This document shows, one piece after another, positions 36,938-44,203 of a stretch of 44,203 nt of DNA; position 1 is the first letter of the stretch, and the number at the start of each line of letters is the position of its first letter. This stretch comes from Terriglobia bacterium (lineage in GTDB: Bacteria; Acidobacteriota; Terriglobia; Bryobacterales; Bryobacteraceae): positions 1 through 44,203 of the forward strand of contig JAJPJN010000115.1 in NCBI GenBank assembly GCA_021324185.1. The letters are read 5' to 3'. The notes under the pieces were generated by a model, which worked only from the letters and a program-made list of their open reading frames with translations, had not been told where the DNA came from and searched no databases. A program made the position numbers and the translations under genes.

Positions 36938-37972
36938 GTGCGCGTTGCCCTTGATGCCACCTACAGCATAGATCCGCGTCCTTCCGGCATCGCCGTTTAT
37001 TCGCGTGAACTATTGCGTGGATTAGCGGCTGCGCATCCCGAGGACGAGTTCCTGCATTGCTACCGCCTGAAACAATTTCTGCGCGCGCGCGGCGAGCGGC
37101 AACAGCCTAATGTCCACCGGCGGTTGCTCATCCCGCCCGTCCCCACCTTCCGCGCCCGCATCTTCCATGCGCTGAATCAACGCGTGGATCGGAGGCCGGC
37201 GAAAAACGTGATCTCCACGTTTCACGATCTTTTCGTCCTCACGGGTGAATATTCGACGCCGGCCTTTCGAGAGCGCTTTTCGAAGCAAGCGCGTCAAGCT
37301 GCCCAAAATTCCGATCTGATCATCGCAGTCTCCGAATTCACCGCCTCTCAGCTAACCGCCCTTTTGGGCGTGCCCCGAAAACGAATTCGCGTTGTACCGC
37401 ACGGCGTGCACCCACCGCGCGAACAAACCACGGCAGCTCGCGAAAACCGAATTCTCTTCGTCGGCACGCTGCAGATCCGCAAAAATATTTTGCGCCTCGT
37501 AGAAGCCTTTGAGTTCCTGCCGCCGGAATGGACGCTCACCTTAGCTGGTGCCGCGAGTGGCTTCGGAATCCGCCGCATCCTCGAGCGCATTCACGCCAGC
37601 CCGGCCGCCCCGCGCATTCAAATCACCGGATACCTGAGCGCGCAGGAACTCGACGCTCTATTCCAGAAATCCAGTATCTTTGCGTTTCCATCCCTCGATG
37701 AAGGATTCGGAATGCCTGTACTCCAAGCGATGGCGCACGGGGTTCCCGTCGTCACATCCAACCGCTCCGCGCTTCCCGAGGTCGCCGGAGATGCGGCCCT
37801 GCTGGTAAATCCTTTTAAAACCGAAGAGATCGCCTCGGCACTCCTGCAACTGGCAACCGACGCCGATTTGCGAATGAAACTGGCCGCAGCAGGCAAAATC
37901 AGGGCTCGCGATTTTACTTGGGAAAAAGCTGTCGAGCGCACTTACGCGGCTTACAAGGAACTAACTGGTTAA
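36938..37972 (+). CDS. GT4-family glycosyltransferase
   Basis: This 344-residue two-domain GT-B enzyme uses GTG 36938; an in-frame TAA at 36926-36928 excludes earlier starts, and the GGAGG before it is unusually close. The N-terminus (ALDATYSIDPRPSGIAVYSRELL) is the acceptor-binding start typical of this family. The C-terminal half has GTLQIRKN, a donor-phosphate region, and DEGFGMPVLQAMAHGVPVVTSN at about 248-270, where the usual second Glu of the E-x7-E motif is Gln. It probably adds a sugar from a nucleotide donor during polysaccharide or LPS synthesis; donor and acceptor are not evident. It is 16 nt after the AAA+ activator and converges on the small gene at 37984. Confidence 0.88.
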   Translation: MRVALDATYSIDPRPSGIAVYSRELLRGLAAAHPEDEFLHCYRLKQFLRARGERQQPNVHRRLLIPPVPTFRARIFHALNQRVDRRPAKNVISTFHDLFVLTGEYSTPAFRERFSKQARQAAQNSDLIIAVSEFTASQLTALLGVPRKRIRVVPHGVHPPREQTTAARENRILFVGTLQIRKNILRLVEAFEFLPPEWTLTLAGAASGFGIRRILERIHASPAAPRIQITGYLSAQELDALFQKSSIFAFPSLDEGFGMPVLQAMAHGVPVVTSNRSALPEVAGDAALLVNPFKTEEIASALLQLATDADLRMKLAAAGKIRARDFTWEKAVERTYAAYKELTG

Positions 37973-37983
37973 AGCAGAATCCG

Positions 37984-38286
37984 TTAGTGCTGCTCTTCTT
38001 CGTTAACCGAAATTTTCAGCGCGCGCAGAAATTTCTGGTCCTGTGTCGTGAGGCGAATTTTGCCGTTCGGTTCACGGAGCGGTTCTGAATCGATCTCGAC
38101 AGGCTCCTCATCGTCAGCATCCTCGTCGCGCTTGTTGAACCCGATGGTCGCTTCCAACACTAGAAAAACATCGTAGCCCGCGCGTTTGATCTCACCAATC
38201 GCGCCGGCGATTCGGTCGGAATCGGACAGGGATTCATTGATCGCGTTCCCGAGTTCCTGCATCAACTCTTTGAGCTTATCGTCCAA
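37984..38286 (-). CDS. Small acidic protein of unknown function
   Basis: This is a 100-residue, soluble, acidic protein. It has an N-terminal amphipathic helix (MDDKLKELMQELGNAINESLSDSD), a predicted strand (GYDVFLVLEATIGF), a strongly acidic linker (RDEDADDEEPVEIDSEP) and a C-terminal segment resembling a regulatory arm (KIRLTTQDQKFLRALKI). I do not recognise a family. Codon use is like its neighbours. It is the last minus-strand gene of the efflux block, 83 nt after the DinB-like gene, and its stop lies 11 nt from the convergent glycosyltransferase. Confidence 0.75.
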   Translation of the reverse strand: MDDKLKELMQELGNAINESLSDSDRIAGAIGEIKRAGYDVFLVLEATIGFNKRDEDADDEEPVEIDSEPLREPNGKIRLTTQDQKFLRALKISVNEEEQH

Positions 38287-38369
38287 AATCTCCCCTTTCC
38301 GGGCACTTTCAGGTTATCACCAGTTTCGGGTCTAAAGCGATTTGAACCCGCACACAATCACTGGCCCAT

Positions 38370-38846
38370 TTAAGGCCGGTAGCTCTTTTTGACGAACATC
38401 AACTGCCCCAGGTGATACGAGTTGTGACAGATCAGCAGCAGCGCCTCGCGAAAGAGGGTCTGGCCATCCCCGTGCTCGAACGGCGCGAGTAACTTGTTCT
38501 GCAAATCCTGCACCAGCTTGTTGAACTCCCGAGCGTCGCGCTGGAAGTTTTTGACGCTGTCTTCCCAGGCTCCCGCGTTCGGCGGCGCCTCTGTTTTCGG
38601 CCAGTAGCCCTCCGGCCATTCCGGCGACTTGTGTTTCGCGTTGCGCGAGAACTCCAGAATGTCCCATTGCGCAATGCGCATATGTTCCAAAAGCTGCCAA
38701 GCCGTGTGCGGCGAGCCAGGCGGTTTCCAGCCGTATGCTTCGGCGTGGAAGTCCTCTATTACAGAATCGAAATCGATGTGAGCCTGATGTCCGCGCAAGG
38801 CATCCACCAGCATCAGGCGCATTTTGACGGATTCGTCGGTATTCAT
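38370..38846 (-). CDS. DinB/YfiT-like metal-binding four-helix protein
   Basis: This 158-residue protein has the DinB-like four-helix pattern. A putative metal triad is formed by His in HTAWQLLEHMRIAQWD (about 50-65) and the HxxxH of CHNSYHLGQL (about 140-149). Members bind divalent metal and include thiol transferases; most are uncharacterised. The ATG follows the outer-membrane-factor stop by a single nucleotide (TAA-T-ATG), so it is almost certainly translated from the efflux transcript. A detoxification role alongside drug efflux is plausible but is only inferred from position. Confidence 0.87.
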   Translation of the reverse strand: MNTDESVKMRLMLVDALRGHQAHIDFDSVIEDFHAEAYGWKPPGSPHTAWQLLEHMRIAQWDILEFSRNAKHKSPEWPEGYWPKTEAPPNAGAWEDSVKNFQRDAREFNKLVQDLQNKLLAPFEHGDGQTLFREALLLICHNSYHLGQLMFVKKSYRP

Positions 38847-38847
38847 A

Positions 38848-40524
38848 TTAATGAGATGTTGCAGGTGGCTTGCTCTGCTGCGGCGGAAGTGCGATAGGCG
38901 GCACGTTGGGCGGGTTTTCCGGCGCCACCTGGCCGGATGGAATGGGTATGCCCCCAGGCGACCAAGGGCCGGGCTTCGCGGTCAAAGTTTTCACCTGCGG
39001 TAATTGAGTCGCGTCCCATCCTCCGCCTAATGCCATAATCAGCCCCACGCTCGCATTCATCTGTTTCAGTTGTGTCTGCAATTGTGTCAGGCGATTACTG
39101 AGAACGGCGTTTTGCGCGGTGATCACATTCAGGTAGCTATCGAGCCCCGCTCGAAAACGCGTCAGTGAAAGATCTAAATAGTGAGTCGATGAGCCGATCG
39201 CCGTTTCATACTGCGCCACCTCCTGCGCGTAAATGCGGAGCGCCGCCAGTTCATCCTCCACCGCTTGGAAATCTGTAAGAACCAGTTGCCGGTAGTTCGC
39301 CACTGCGGCGTCATAATTGGCCTCTGTCTGTTCCACCGCGCCACGCCGCGCGCCAAAATCGAGAAGAGTTTGCGAAAGCGCCGGCCCCAATGACCAGAAC
39401 CGGCTCGGCCATGTGAACCATTCGGTGAAATGAGAAGTCTGCAGCCCGCCCGTTGCGCTCAAAGTCAGATTGGGGTAGTAAGCGGCGCGTGCTACTCCGA
39501 TCAGCGCATTAGCCGCCGCCACTTGCCGTTCTGCCGCCGCAATATCGGGGCGCCGCTCAAGCAGTTCGCTGGGTATCGCAACCGGCACTTGCGGCGGATT
39601 GGGAGCGAATTTTGCAACTGCCAGCGAAAATTCGGCCGCCGGCCTTCCGATGAGCGTTGCAATGGCGTGCTCATATTGAGCGCGCGCCACACCCACTTCC
39701 GTCGCTTGCGCTGTTACCGTATCGACTTGTGTGCGCGCCAGCGCGACATCCGCATCGGAATCGATGCCGGCATTGAATAAGGTGAGCGTCAGATTCAGCG
39801 TGTCGCGATAGTTCCTCAGCGTGTCCTGCAGAATGCCTTCCTGCTCATCGAGCGCGCGTACTTCGAAGTAATCTTCTGCCAGCGCCGCGTGCGTACTCAA
39901 TAGCGCTGTCGCGACATCGGCCGCGCTCGCCTGAGCTGTGAAAGCGTTCGCCGCTACCTGATTCCGAATTTTGTGCCAGAAATCAACCGTATACGTGATC
40001 TCGAACGGCAGAGAAAAATTGTTGATGATGCTCGATGTGCCGCTGCCGCCGCCACCCCCGCCGCCGGTACCGGATCCAACCGTGCTTCCGGTCACAACCA
40101 CCGATCGGGTCGTGGCAGAAGGCCGCAGGTTTGTGTAAGAAGGTGAAGCGCCGATAGTCGGAAACAGCGCAGATCTCGCCTCCACGACCAATGCCCGGGC
40201 TGCGCGAAAATTCGCCTCCGCTTGAATCACAGTCTGGTTTGAAATCTGTACCTGTTCCTCCAGCGAATTTAGGACCGGATCGTTATACATCTCCCACCAC
40301 TTGGCGCGAATTTTGTCATCGCCCGGGTCTGCAACTTTCCATCCGGTGCCCTCCTTGAACGCTTGCGGTGATGATTCCTTGAACGCCGTGGGAGCGGCCA
40401 CAGGAGGCTTCGCGTAATGCGGTGCGGGATTGCAGGACGAAAGAAGAATAACAACTGTCGCCGCTGCTATCCAGGCCGCCGGCGCCAGTGCCTGCACCAG
40501 CAATCTAATGTTTTTCAACTTCAT
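38848..40524 (-). CDS. Outer-membrane factor of RND efflux system (NodT/TolC-type lipoprotein)
   Basis: This 558-residue protein has a lipoprotein signal ending in LLSSC. The TolC-like fold has two repeated helical hairpins (EQVQISNQTVIQAEANFRAARALV at about 93-116 and ALARTQVDTVTAQATEVGVARAQYEHAIATLIG at about 261-293, with FRAGLDSYLNVITAQNAVLSNR near 470). NodT-type factors trimerise to a channel through the outer membrane and periplasm for drugs expelled by RND pumps. An unusual run of seven glycines lies in a barrel-region loop near residue 155 and appears to be low-complexity expansion. The C-terminus is Pro-rich. The start overlaps the STAS gene by 20 nt. Confidence 0.93.
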   Translation of the reverse strand: MKLKNIRLLVQALAPAAWIAAATVVILLSSCNPAPHYAKPPVAAPTAFKESSPQAFKEGTGWKVADPGDDKIRAKWWEMYNDPVLNSLEEQVQISNQTVIQAEANFRAARALVVEARSALFPTIGASPSYTNLRPSATTRSVVVTGSTVGSGTGGGGGGGSGTSSIINNFSLPFEITYTVDFWHKIRNQVAANAFTAQASAADVATALLSTHAALAEDYFEVRALDEQEGILQDTLRNYRDTLNLTLTLFNAGIDSDADVALARTQVDTVTAQATEVGVARAQYEHAIATLIGRPAAEFSLAVAKFAPNPPQVPVAIPSELLERRPDIAAAERQVAAANALIGVARAAYYPNLTLSATGGLQTSHFTEWFTWPSRFWSLGPALSQTLLDFGARRGAVEQTEANYDAAVANYRQLVLTDFQAVEDELAALRIYAQEVAQYETAIGSSTHYLDLSLTRFRAGLDSYLNVITAQNAVLSNRLTQLQTQLKQMNASVGLIMALGGGWDATQLPQVKTLTAKPGPWSPGGIPIPSGQVAPENPPNVPPIALPPQQSKPPATSH

Positions 40525-40792
40525 CGCTCACCTGCCGGATCCACTGCCGTAAGTACACCGGGCAATTGACAATCTTTACGCCATTTGCAGTTTGTTGTGA
40601 AAAATATTGAACCGCCTTACGGTCCACTAAAGTAACCTCGCTCAAATCGATGCAAACTTCCTGGTTCTCCTGCCGCGCCGTGGAGATCGATTGCCGCAAC
40701 GCAGGCAGTGCATCTTCGCTGAATTTTCCGTCCAGTAGCAGCGTGACCGAACGTTCTGCCGGATGCGGCTCGGCTGTAATCTTGAACGTCAT
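40505..40792 (-). CDS. STAS-like protein lodged inside the RND efflux operon
   Basis: This protein has 95 residues from ATG 40792, whose ATGA overlaps the RND stop; a longer frame to 40858 has no comparable support. The pattern of alternating strands and helices (MTFKITAEP, SVTLLLDGKFSEDALPALRQSI, EVCIDLSEVTLVDRKAVQYFSQ, GVKIVNCPVYLRQWIRQV) matches STAS/anti-sigma-factor-antagonist domains. At the site where SpoIIAA-type proteins have the phosphorylated Ser (Asp-Ser-Ser-Gly) it reads Asp-Arg-Lys-Ala, so phospho-switching is unlikely. STAS domains also occur in transport (MlaB) as partners of ATPases. It is sandwiched between pump and outer-membrane factor with overlaps on both sides; its role there is unknown. 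Confidence 0.8.
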   Translation of the reverse strand: MTFKITAEPHPAERSVTLLLDGKFSEDALPALRQSISTARQENQEVCIDLSEVTLVDRKAVQYFSQQTANGVKIVNCPVYLRQWIRQVSDEVEKH

Positions 40793-43700
40793 CTCGCCGG
40801 TCCCACTGCTTCGGCGGGCGCTTCGGGTTCGGCGCCGCGTCTCAATCCCTGCAGCCACAGGCTCAGCCGGTCCATATAGAGATAAATCACCGGGGTGGTG
40901 TAAAGCGTCAGTGCCTGGCTGACAATCAGCCCGCCCACGATCGTGATGCCCAGCGGGCGCCGTAGCTCAGAACCCGTTCCCGTCCCCAACGCTAATGGCA
41001 AGCCGCCCAGTAGCGCCGCCATGGTGGTCATCATGATGGGACGGAACCGCAGCAGACACGCCTCGAAAACCGCTTCTTTGGGCGGTTTTCCGTCTCGCCG
41101 CTCCACTTCGAGCGCGAAATCGATCATCATGATCGCATTCTTTTTCACAATGCCGATGAGCAGAATAATCCCGATCAGAGCGATCACGCTCAGTTCCGTG
41201 TTCGTGATCAACAACGCAAGAATCGCGCCCACCCCCGCAGATGGAAGCGTGGACAGAATCGTGATCGGGTGAATGTAGCTCTCATACAAAATCCCGAGTA
41301 CGATGTACACCGCAGCCAGCGCTGCGGCAATCAGCAACGGTTCATTTTTAAGCGATTCCTGGAACGCCTGCGCGGTGCCGGTGAAATTCGTGTTGATGGT
41401 CGTCGGCATACCCGCTTTCACCTCCATCGCGTTGATGGCGGTTACGGCTTGTCCCAGCGACACGTTCGGAGCCAGATTGAACGAAAGCGTCACCGACGGG
41501 AATACCCCCGAGTGATTTACCGTCAAGGCGGCCGTCGACTCCTGAAAATGCGTGAACGCCGAGAGCGGAATCGGAATCCCGTTCGCAGATTGCGCGTAGA
41601 TCAGCTTGAGGCCGTTCGGATGCTGCCAAAATTCCGGCGCCACTTCCATCACCACGAAATACTGGTTCAGTGGCCGGTACGTTCTCGCTATCTCACGTTC
41701 GCCAAACGCGTCATAGAGAATGTTGTCGAGCGCTGCGGGTGTCATGCCGAGCCGCGACGCGGTGGGCCTGTCGATGACTAAATTTGCTTCCAGGCCATTG
41801 TTTTGCTGATCGCTGTTGACGTCCGTCAGTTCCGGCATCCTCTTCATCAGGTTCATCAGACGCGGCGCCCATTGCAGCAACTCCTGCAGATTGTCGCTTT
41901 GCAACGTGTACTGATATTGCGCCGCGCTCGAACGTCCTCCCACGCGAATGTCCTGCGATGCCTGCAGAAAAAGAGTCACGCCCGGAATTTGCGCCAGTTT
42001 CGGCCGCAGCCGGTTGATGATCTGATCGGCTGACGCTTTGCGCTCATCCAGCGGCTTGAGCGCAATGAAGGCGCGGCCCGTATTCGTGGTTGTGCCCCCG
42101 CCCCCACCAGTAAACGCCTGCACCGTCGCCACGGCCGGGTCCTTCTGCACAATCGCCGCCAGCTCGGTAATCTTCTTCTGCATCAACTGAAACGAAGTGT
42201 CCTGGTCGCCAATGAAATTGCCGTTCAGACGCCCGTTATCCTGCTGCGGGAAAAAGCCCTTCGGCACGATCACGTACAGGTAAATGTTCAAGCCCAGCGT
42301 CGCAATGGTCAGCAACAGCATCAGCGCCGATTTGCGCAGCACCCAGGCGAGGCTGTGCTCATACCCGCTCAAAATAAGTCGAAATACTTTTTCGCTCGCG
42401 TTGTACAGCCGGCCGTGCCTCCTTTCATCGCTGAGCAGCCGCGCGCACATGGTGGGCGTTGTAGTCAGCGAGATGAGGAGTGAAACCAGGATGGTCACCG
42501 ACAGCGTGACCGCAAACTCCCTGAACAGCCGGCCCACGATACCGCCCATCATCAGAATGGGGATGAAAACAGCCACCAGAGAAATGCTGATGGACAAAAC
42601 AGTGGAACCGATCTCAGCCGCGCCGCGCAGAGCGGATTCCATTGAGTTCATTCCCTGCTCGCGATAACGCGTGATGTTTTCGAGAACGACGATGGCATCA
42701 TCCACCACGAAACCGGTCGAAATCGTCAGCGCCATCAACGACAGGTTGTCGATGCTGAACCCGAGCAGATACATCACCCCGCATGTCCCGATAATCGATA
42801 CCGGAACTGCCACGCTCGGAATCAGCGTCGAACGAACGTCGCGTAGAAAAACGAACACCACCAGAACCACCAGGCAGACCGAGATGACCAGCGTCACCTC
42901 AACTTCATGCACCGAAGCTCGAATCGTCACTGTTTGATCGAGCGTGATCGTCATGTTGATGCGCTGATCGATGGCCGCATGCAATTCCGGCATCGCCGCC
43001 TTGATGCCGTCGACCGTATCGATGATGTTTGCGCCCGGTTGCCGGAAAATAATCAGCAAGGCCGCGCGTTTTCCGTTTGCCAGTCCCAGCGACCGCAGCG
43101 TTTGCACCGAATCGCTCACCCGTGCCACCTGGTTGAGCCGCACCGGAGCGCCGTGGGTGTACTTAATGATCAGCGGCTCGTAATCCACGGCATGCAAAAG
43201 CTGGTCGTTCGCTTCGATAGCCCAGGTGTGGTGCGCATCCGAAAAACTTCCTTTGGCTTCGTTCGCCGTCTGAGAAACGATAGCCGTGCGGATATTTTCA
43301 AGACTCAGCCCGAAATGTTCAATGAGTGTCGGATTCACGTCCACGCGCACCGCGGGCGCCGAGCTGCCTCCCACCACCACCTGCCCTACGCCGCGTATTT
43401 GCGAGATGCGCTGCATCAGAATGGTCGACGCGGCATCATACAGCGAAGGCGGCGGCAGGCTGTCCGACGTCAGCGCAATGATCATGATGGGCGAATCGGC
43501 CGGATTCACCTTTCGATAAGTTGGATTGCCGGGCAGATCGGTCGGCAGATAGCCGCGTGCGGCATTGATCGCCGCTTCCACATCGCGAGCCGCTGCGTCG
43601 ATGTTGCGTCCCAGATCGAACTGCAACGTGATGCTCGTCTGGCCCAGAGAACTCGAAGAGGTCATCTCCGTCACGCCCGCCACGCGCCCAAACTGCCGCT

Positions 43701-43902
43701 CGAGCGGCGTCGCCACAGCCGATGCCATGATCTCGGGACTGGCGCCCGGTAACGACGCCGACACAGACACAGTCGGGAAATCGACTTGCGGCAGAGGCGA
43801 AACCGGCAGCAACCGGAATGCGACAGCCCCCGCCAGCCCCACCGCGATCGTCAGGAGTGCCGTCCCCACCGGCCGCTTGATAAATGGTGACGAAAGGCTC
43901 AC
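40789..43902 (-). CDS. RND multidrug efflux transporter (MdtC-like second pump)
   Basis: The protein has 1037 residues from GTG 43902, chosen because AAGGA lies 8 nt upstream and the preceding gene stops 1 nt before. The frame is open to 43998 without an RND-like N-terminus. The sequence begins VSLSSPFIKRPVGTALL, the usual first membrane helix. It carries the two porter-domain halves, the proton-relay Asp pair in GFVVDDAIVVLENI, and the second-half signature [35 protein letters not shown]. It pumps toxic compounds from the inner membrane and periplasm using the proton gradient. A second RND gene directly upstream resembles the MdtB-MdtC pair, which form mixed trimers. Confidence 0.94.
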   Translation of the reverse strand: MSLSSPFIKRPVGTALLTIAVGLAGAVAFRLLPVSPLPQVDFPTVSVSASLPGASPEIMASAVATPLERQFGRVAGVTEMTSSSSLGQTSITLQFDLGRNIDAAARDVEAAINAARGYLPTDLPGNPTYRKVNPADSPIMIIALTSDSLPPPSLYDAASTILMQRISQIRGVGQVVVGGSSAPAVRVDVNPTLIEHFGLSLENIRTAIVSQTANEAKGSFSDAHHTWAIEANDQLLHAVDYEPLIIKYTHGAPVRLNQVARVSDSVQTLRSLGLANGKRAALLIIFRQPGANIIDTVDGIKAAMPELHAAIDQRINMTITLDQTVTIRASVHEVEVTLVISVCLVVLVVFVFLRDVRSTLIPSVAVPVSIIGTCGVMYLLGFSIDNLSLMALTISTGFVVDDAIVVLENITRYREQGMNSMESALRGAAEIGSTVLSISISLVAVFIPILMMGGIVGRLFREFAVTLSVTILVSLLISLTTTPTMCARLLSDERRHGRLYNASEKVFRLILSGYEHSLAWVLRKSALMLLLTIATLGLNIYLYVIVPKGFFPQQDNGRLNGNFIGDQDTSFQLMQKKITELAAIVQKDPAVATVQAFTGGGGGTTTNTGRAFIALKPLDERKASADQIINRLRPKLAQIPGVTLFLQASQDIRVGGRSSAAQYQYTLQSDNLQELLQWAPRLMNLMKRMPELTDVNSDQQNNGLEANLVIDRPTASRLGMTPAALDNILYDAFGEREIARTYRPLNQYFVVMEVAPEFWQHPNGLKLIYAQSANGIPIPLSAFTHFQESTAALTVNHSGVFPSVTLSFNLAPNVSLGQAVTAINAMEVKAGMPTTINTNFTGTAQAFQESLKNEPLLIAAALAAVYIVLGILYESYIHPITILSTLPSAGVGAILALLITNTELSVIALIGIILLIGIVKKNAIMMIDFALEVERRDGKPPKEAVFEACLLRFRPIMMTTMAALLGGLPLALGTGTGSELRRPLGITIVGGLIVSQALTLYTTPVIYLYMDRLSLWLQGLRRGAEPEAPAEAVGPAR

Positions 43903-43903
43903 G

Positions 43904-44203
43904 CTAATGTCCTTCCGCCGGCGCCGGTGCTCCGCCTGGGCCCAATCCTGCTTCCGCATCCTGCTCGCCGCCCGGCCTGCGGTGCCGCCAACTGGCAAAG
44001 CGCGAGGCCATGGTGTCGAAGAACAGATAAATCACTGGCGTCGTGTAGAGCGTCAGAAGCTGGCTCAGCAACAAGCCGCCGATAATCGTGATCCCGAGCG
44101 GCCGGCGAAGCTCTGAACCGGTTCCGCTGCCGAACGCCAAAGGCACAGCGCCTAGTAGCGCGGCCATCGTCGTCATCAAAATGGGACGGAAGCGCAGCAG
44201 GCA
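43904..44203 (-). CDS. RND multidrug efflux transporter (MdtB-like first pump), 3' part
   Basis: The gene runs off the end of the window; 99 C-terminal residues are visible. They include [36 protein letters not shown] and the last two membrane helices ([14 protein letters not shown]), then a charged tail rich in Gly, Ala and Pro. The segment is clearly homologous to residues near the end of the RND gene at 40789-43902 but diverged at many positions, so it is a true second pump. It stops 1 nt before the next RND gene's GTG. The membrane-fusion protein gene of the system would be expected upstream, beyond the window. Confidence 0.92.
   Translation of the reverse strand, partial: CLLRFRPILMTTMAALLGAVPLAFGSGTGSELRRPLGITIIGGLLLSQLLTLYTTPVIYLFFDTMASRFASWRHRRPGGEQDAEAGLGPGGAPAPAEGH

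Noticed and set aside
42907-43752. A 281-codon plus-strand open frame antisense to the RND pump
   Set aside because: It is His/Arg-rich, domain-free and covered by a complete RND gene on the other strand.
40940-44203. Repeated RND C-terminal sequence as an assembly duplication
   Set aside because: The two segments differ at many positions, including synonymous ones, and each continues into a different tail; tandem RND genes are a known arrangement.

Overview
The window is GC-rich, densely packed Gram-negative chromosomal DNA. The likeliest source is an Acidobacteriota of the Solibacter/Bryobacterales kind. That rests on three very large Oar-like TonB-dependent receptors with N-terminal carboxypeptidase-regulatory domains, a secreted protein and tetratricopeptide proteins of a style common in that phylum, and many M28/RND/PBP paralogues. 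It is inference from gene content; no marker gene is present to settle it. I see no tRNA, rRNA, CRISPR array, transposase or phage gene. It reads as ordinary chromosome with unusual details rather than an island.

Layout. 1-486: C-terminal end of a histone-deacetylase-superfamily hydrolase. 505-11931: three Oar-like outer-membrane receptors, the first two close paralogues flanking a secreted protein of unknown function and sharing a 24-nt upstream element. 11981-13415: malate dehydrogenase and a small SET-domain protein. 13399-16495: BON-domain lipoprotein, LuxR-type regulator, radical SAM protein, DedA membrane protein. 16504-22043: PpiD/SurA-like periplasmic foldase; divergently, an NRAMP metal transporter fused to a UspA domain, overlapping a heptose epimerase (hldD), then a protein of unknown function. 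21984-26988 (minus): PBP1b-like peptidoglycan synthase, TPR protein and TPR lipoprotein. 27033-29116 (minus): PAP2 phosphatase, proline dehydrogenase and a small membrane zinc-ribbon-like protein. 29149-34688 (plus): a tightly packed run of GT28 glycosyltransferase, asparagine synthase, M28 peptidase and prmA. 34703-34922 (minus): a complete tiny transcription unit, promoter to terminator, for a 26-residue lysine-rich peptide. 35099-37972 (plus): RlpA-like lipoprotein, a sigma54-type AAA+ activator without receiver domain, and a GT4 glycosyltransferase. 37984-44203 (minus): a multidrug-efflux operon of two tandem RND pumps, a STAS-like protein, a NodT-type outer-membrane factor, a DinB-like protein and a small hypothetical.

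Much of the content concerns the envelope: nutrient receptors, peptidoglycan synthesis and remodelling, LPS heptose, glycosyltransferases, periplasmic folding and drug efflux. Housekeeping enzymes (mdh, PRODH, prmA) are interspersed. Convergent genes repeatedly abut or overlap at their 3' ends. The least explained items are the lysine-rich micro-gene, the STAS gene coupled inside an RND operon, the shared receptor leader element, the likely CTG-started lipoprotein and the TAGGC cluster before the LuxR-type gene.
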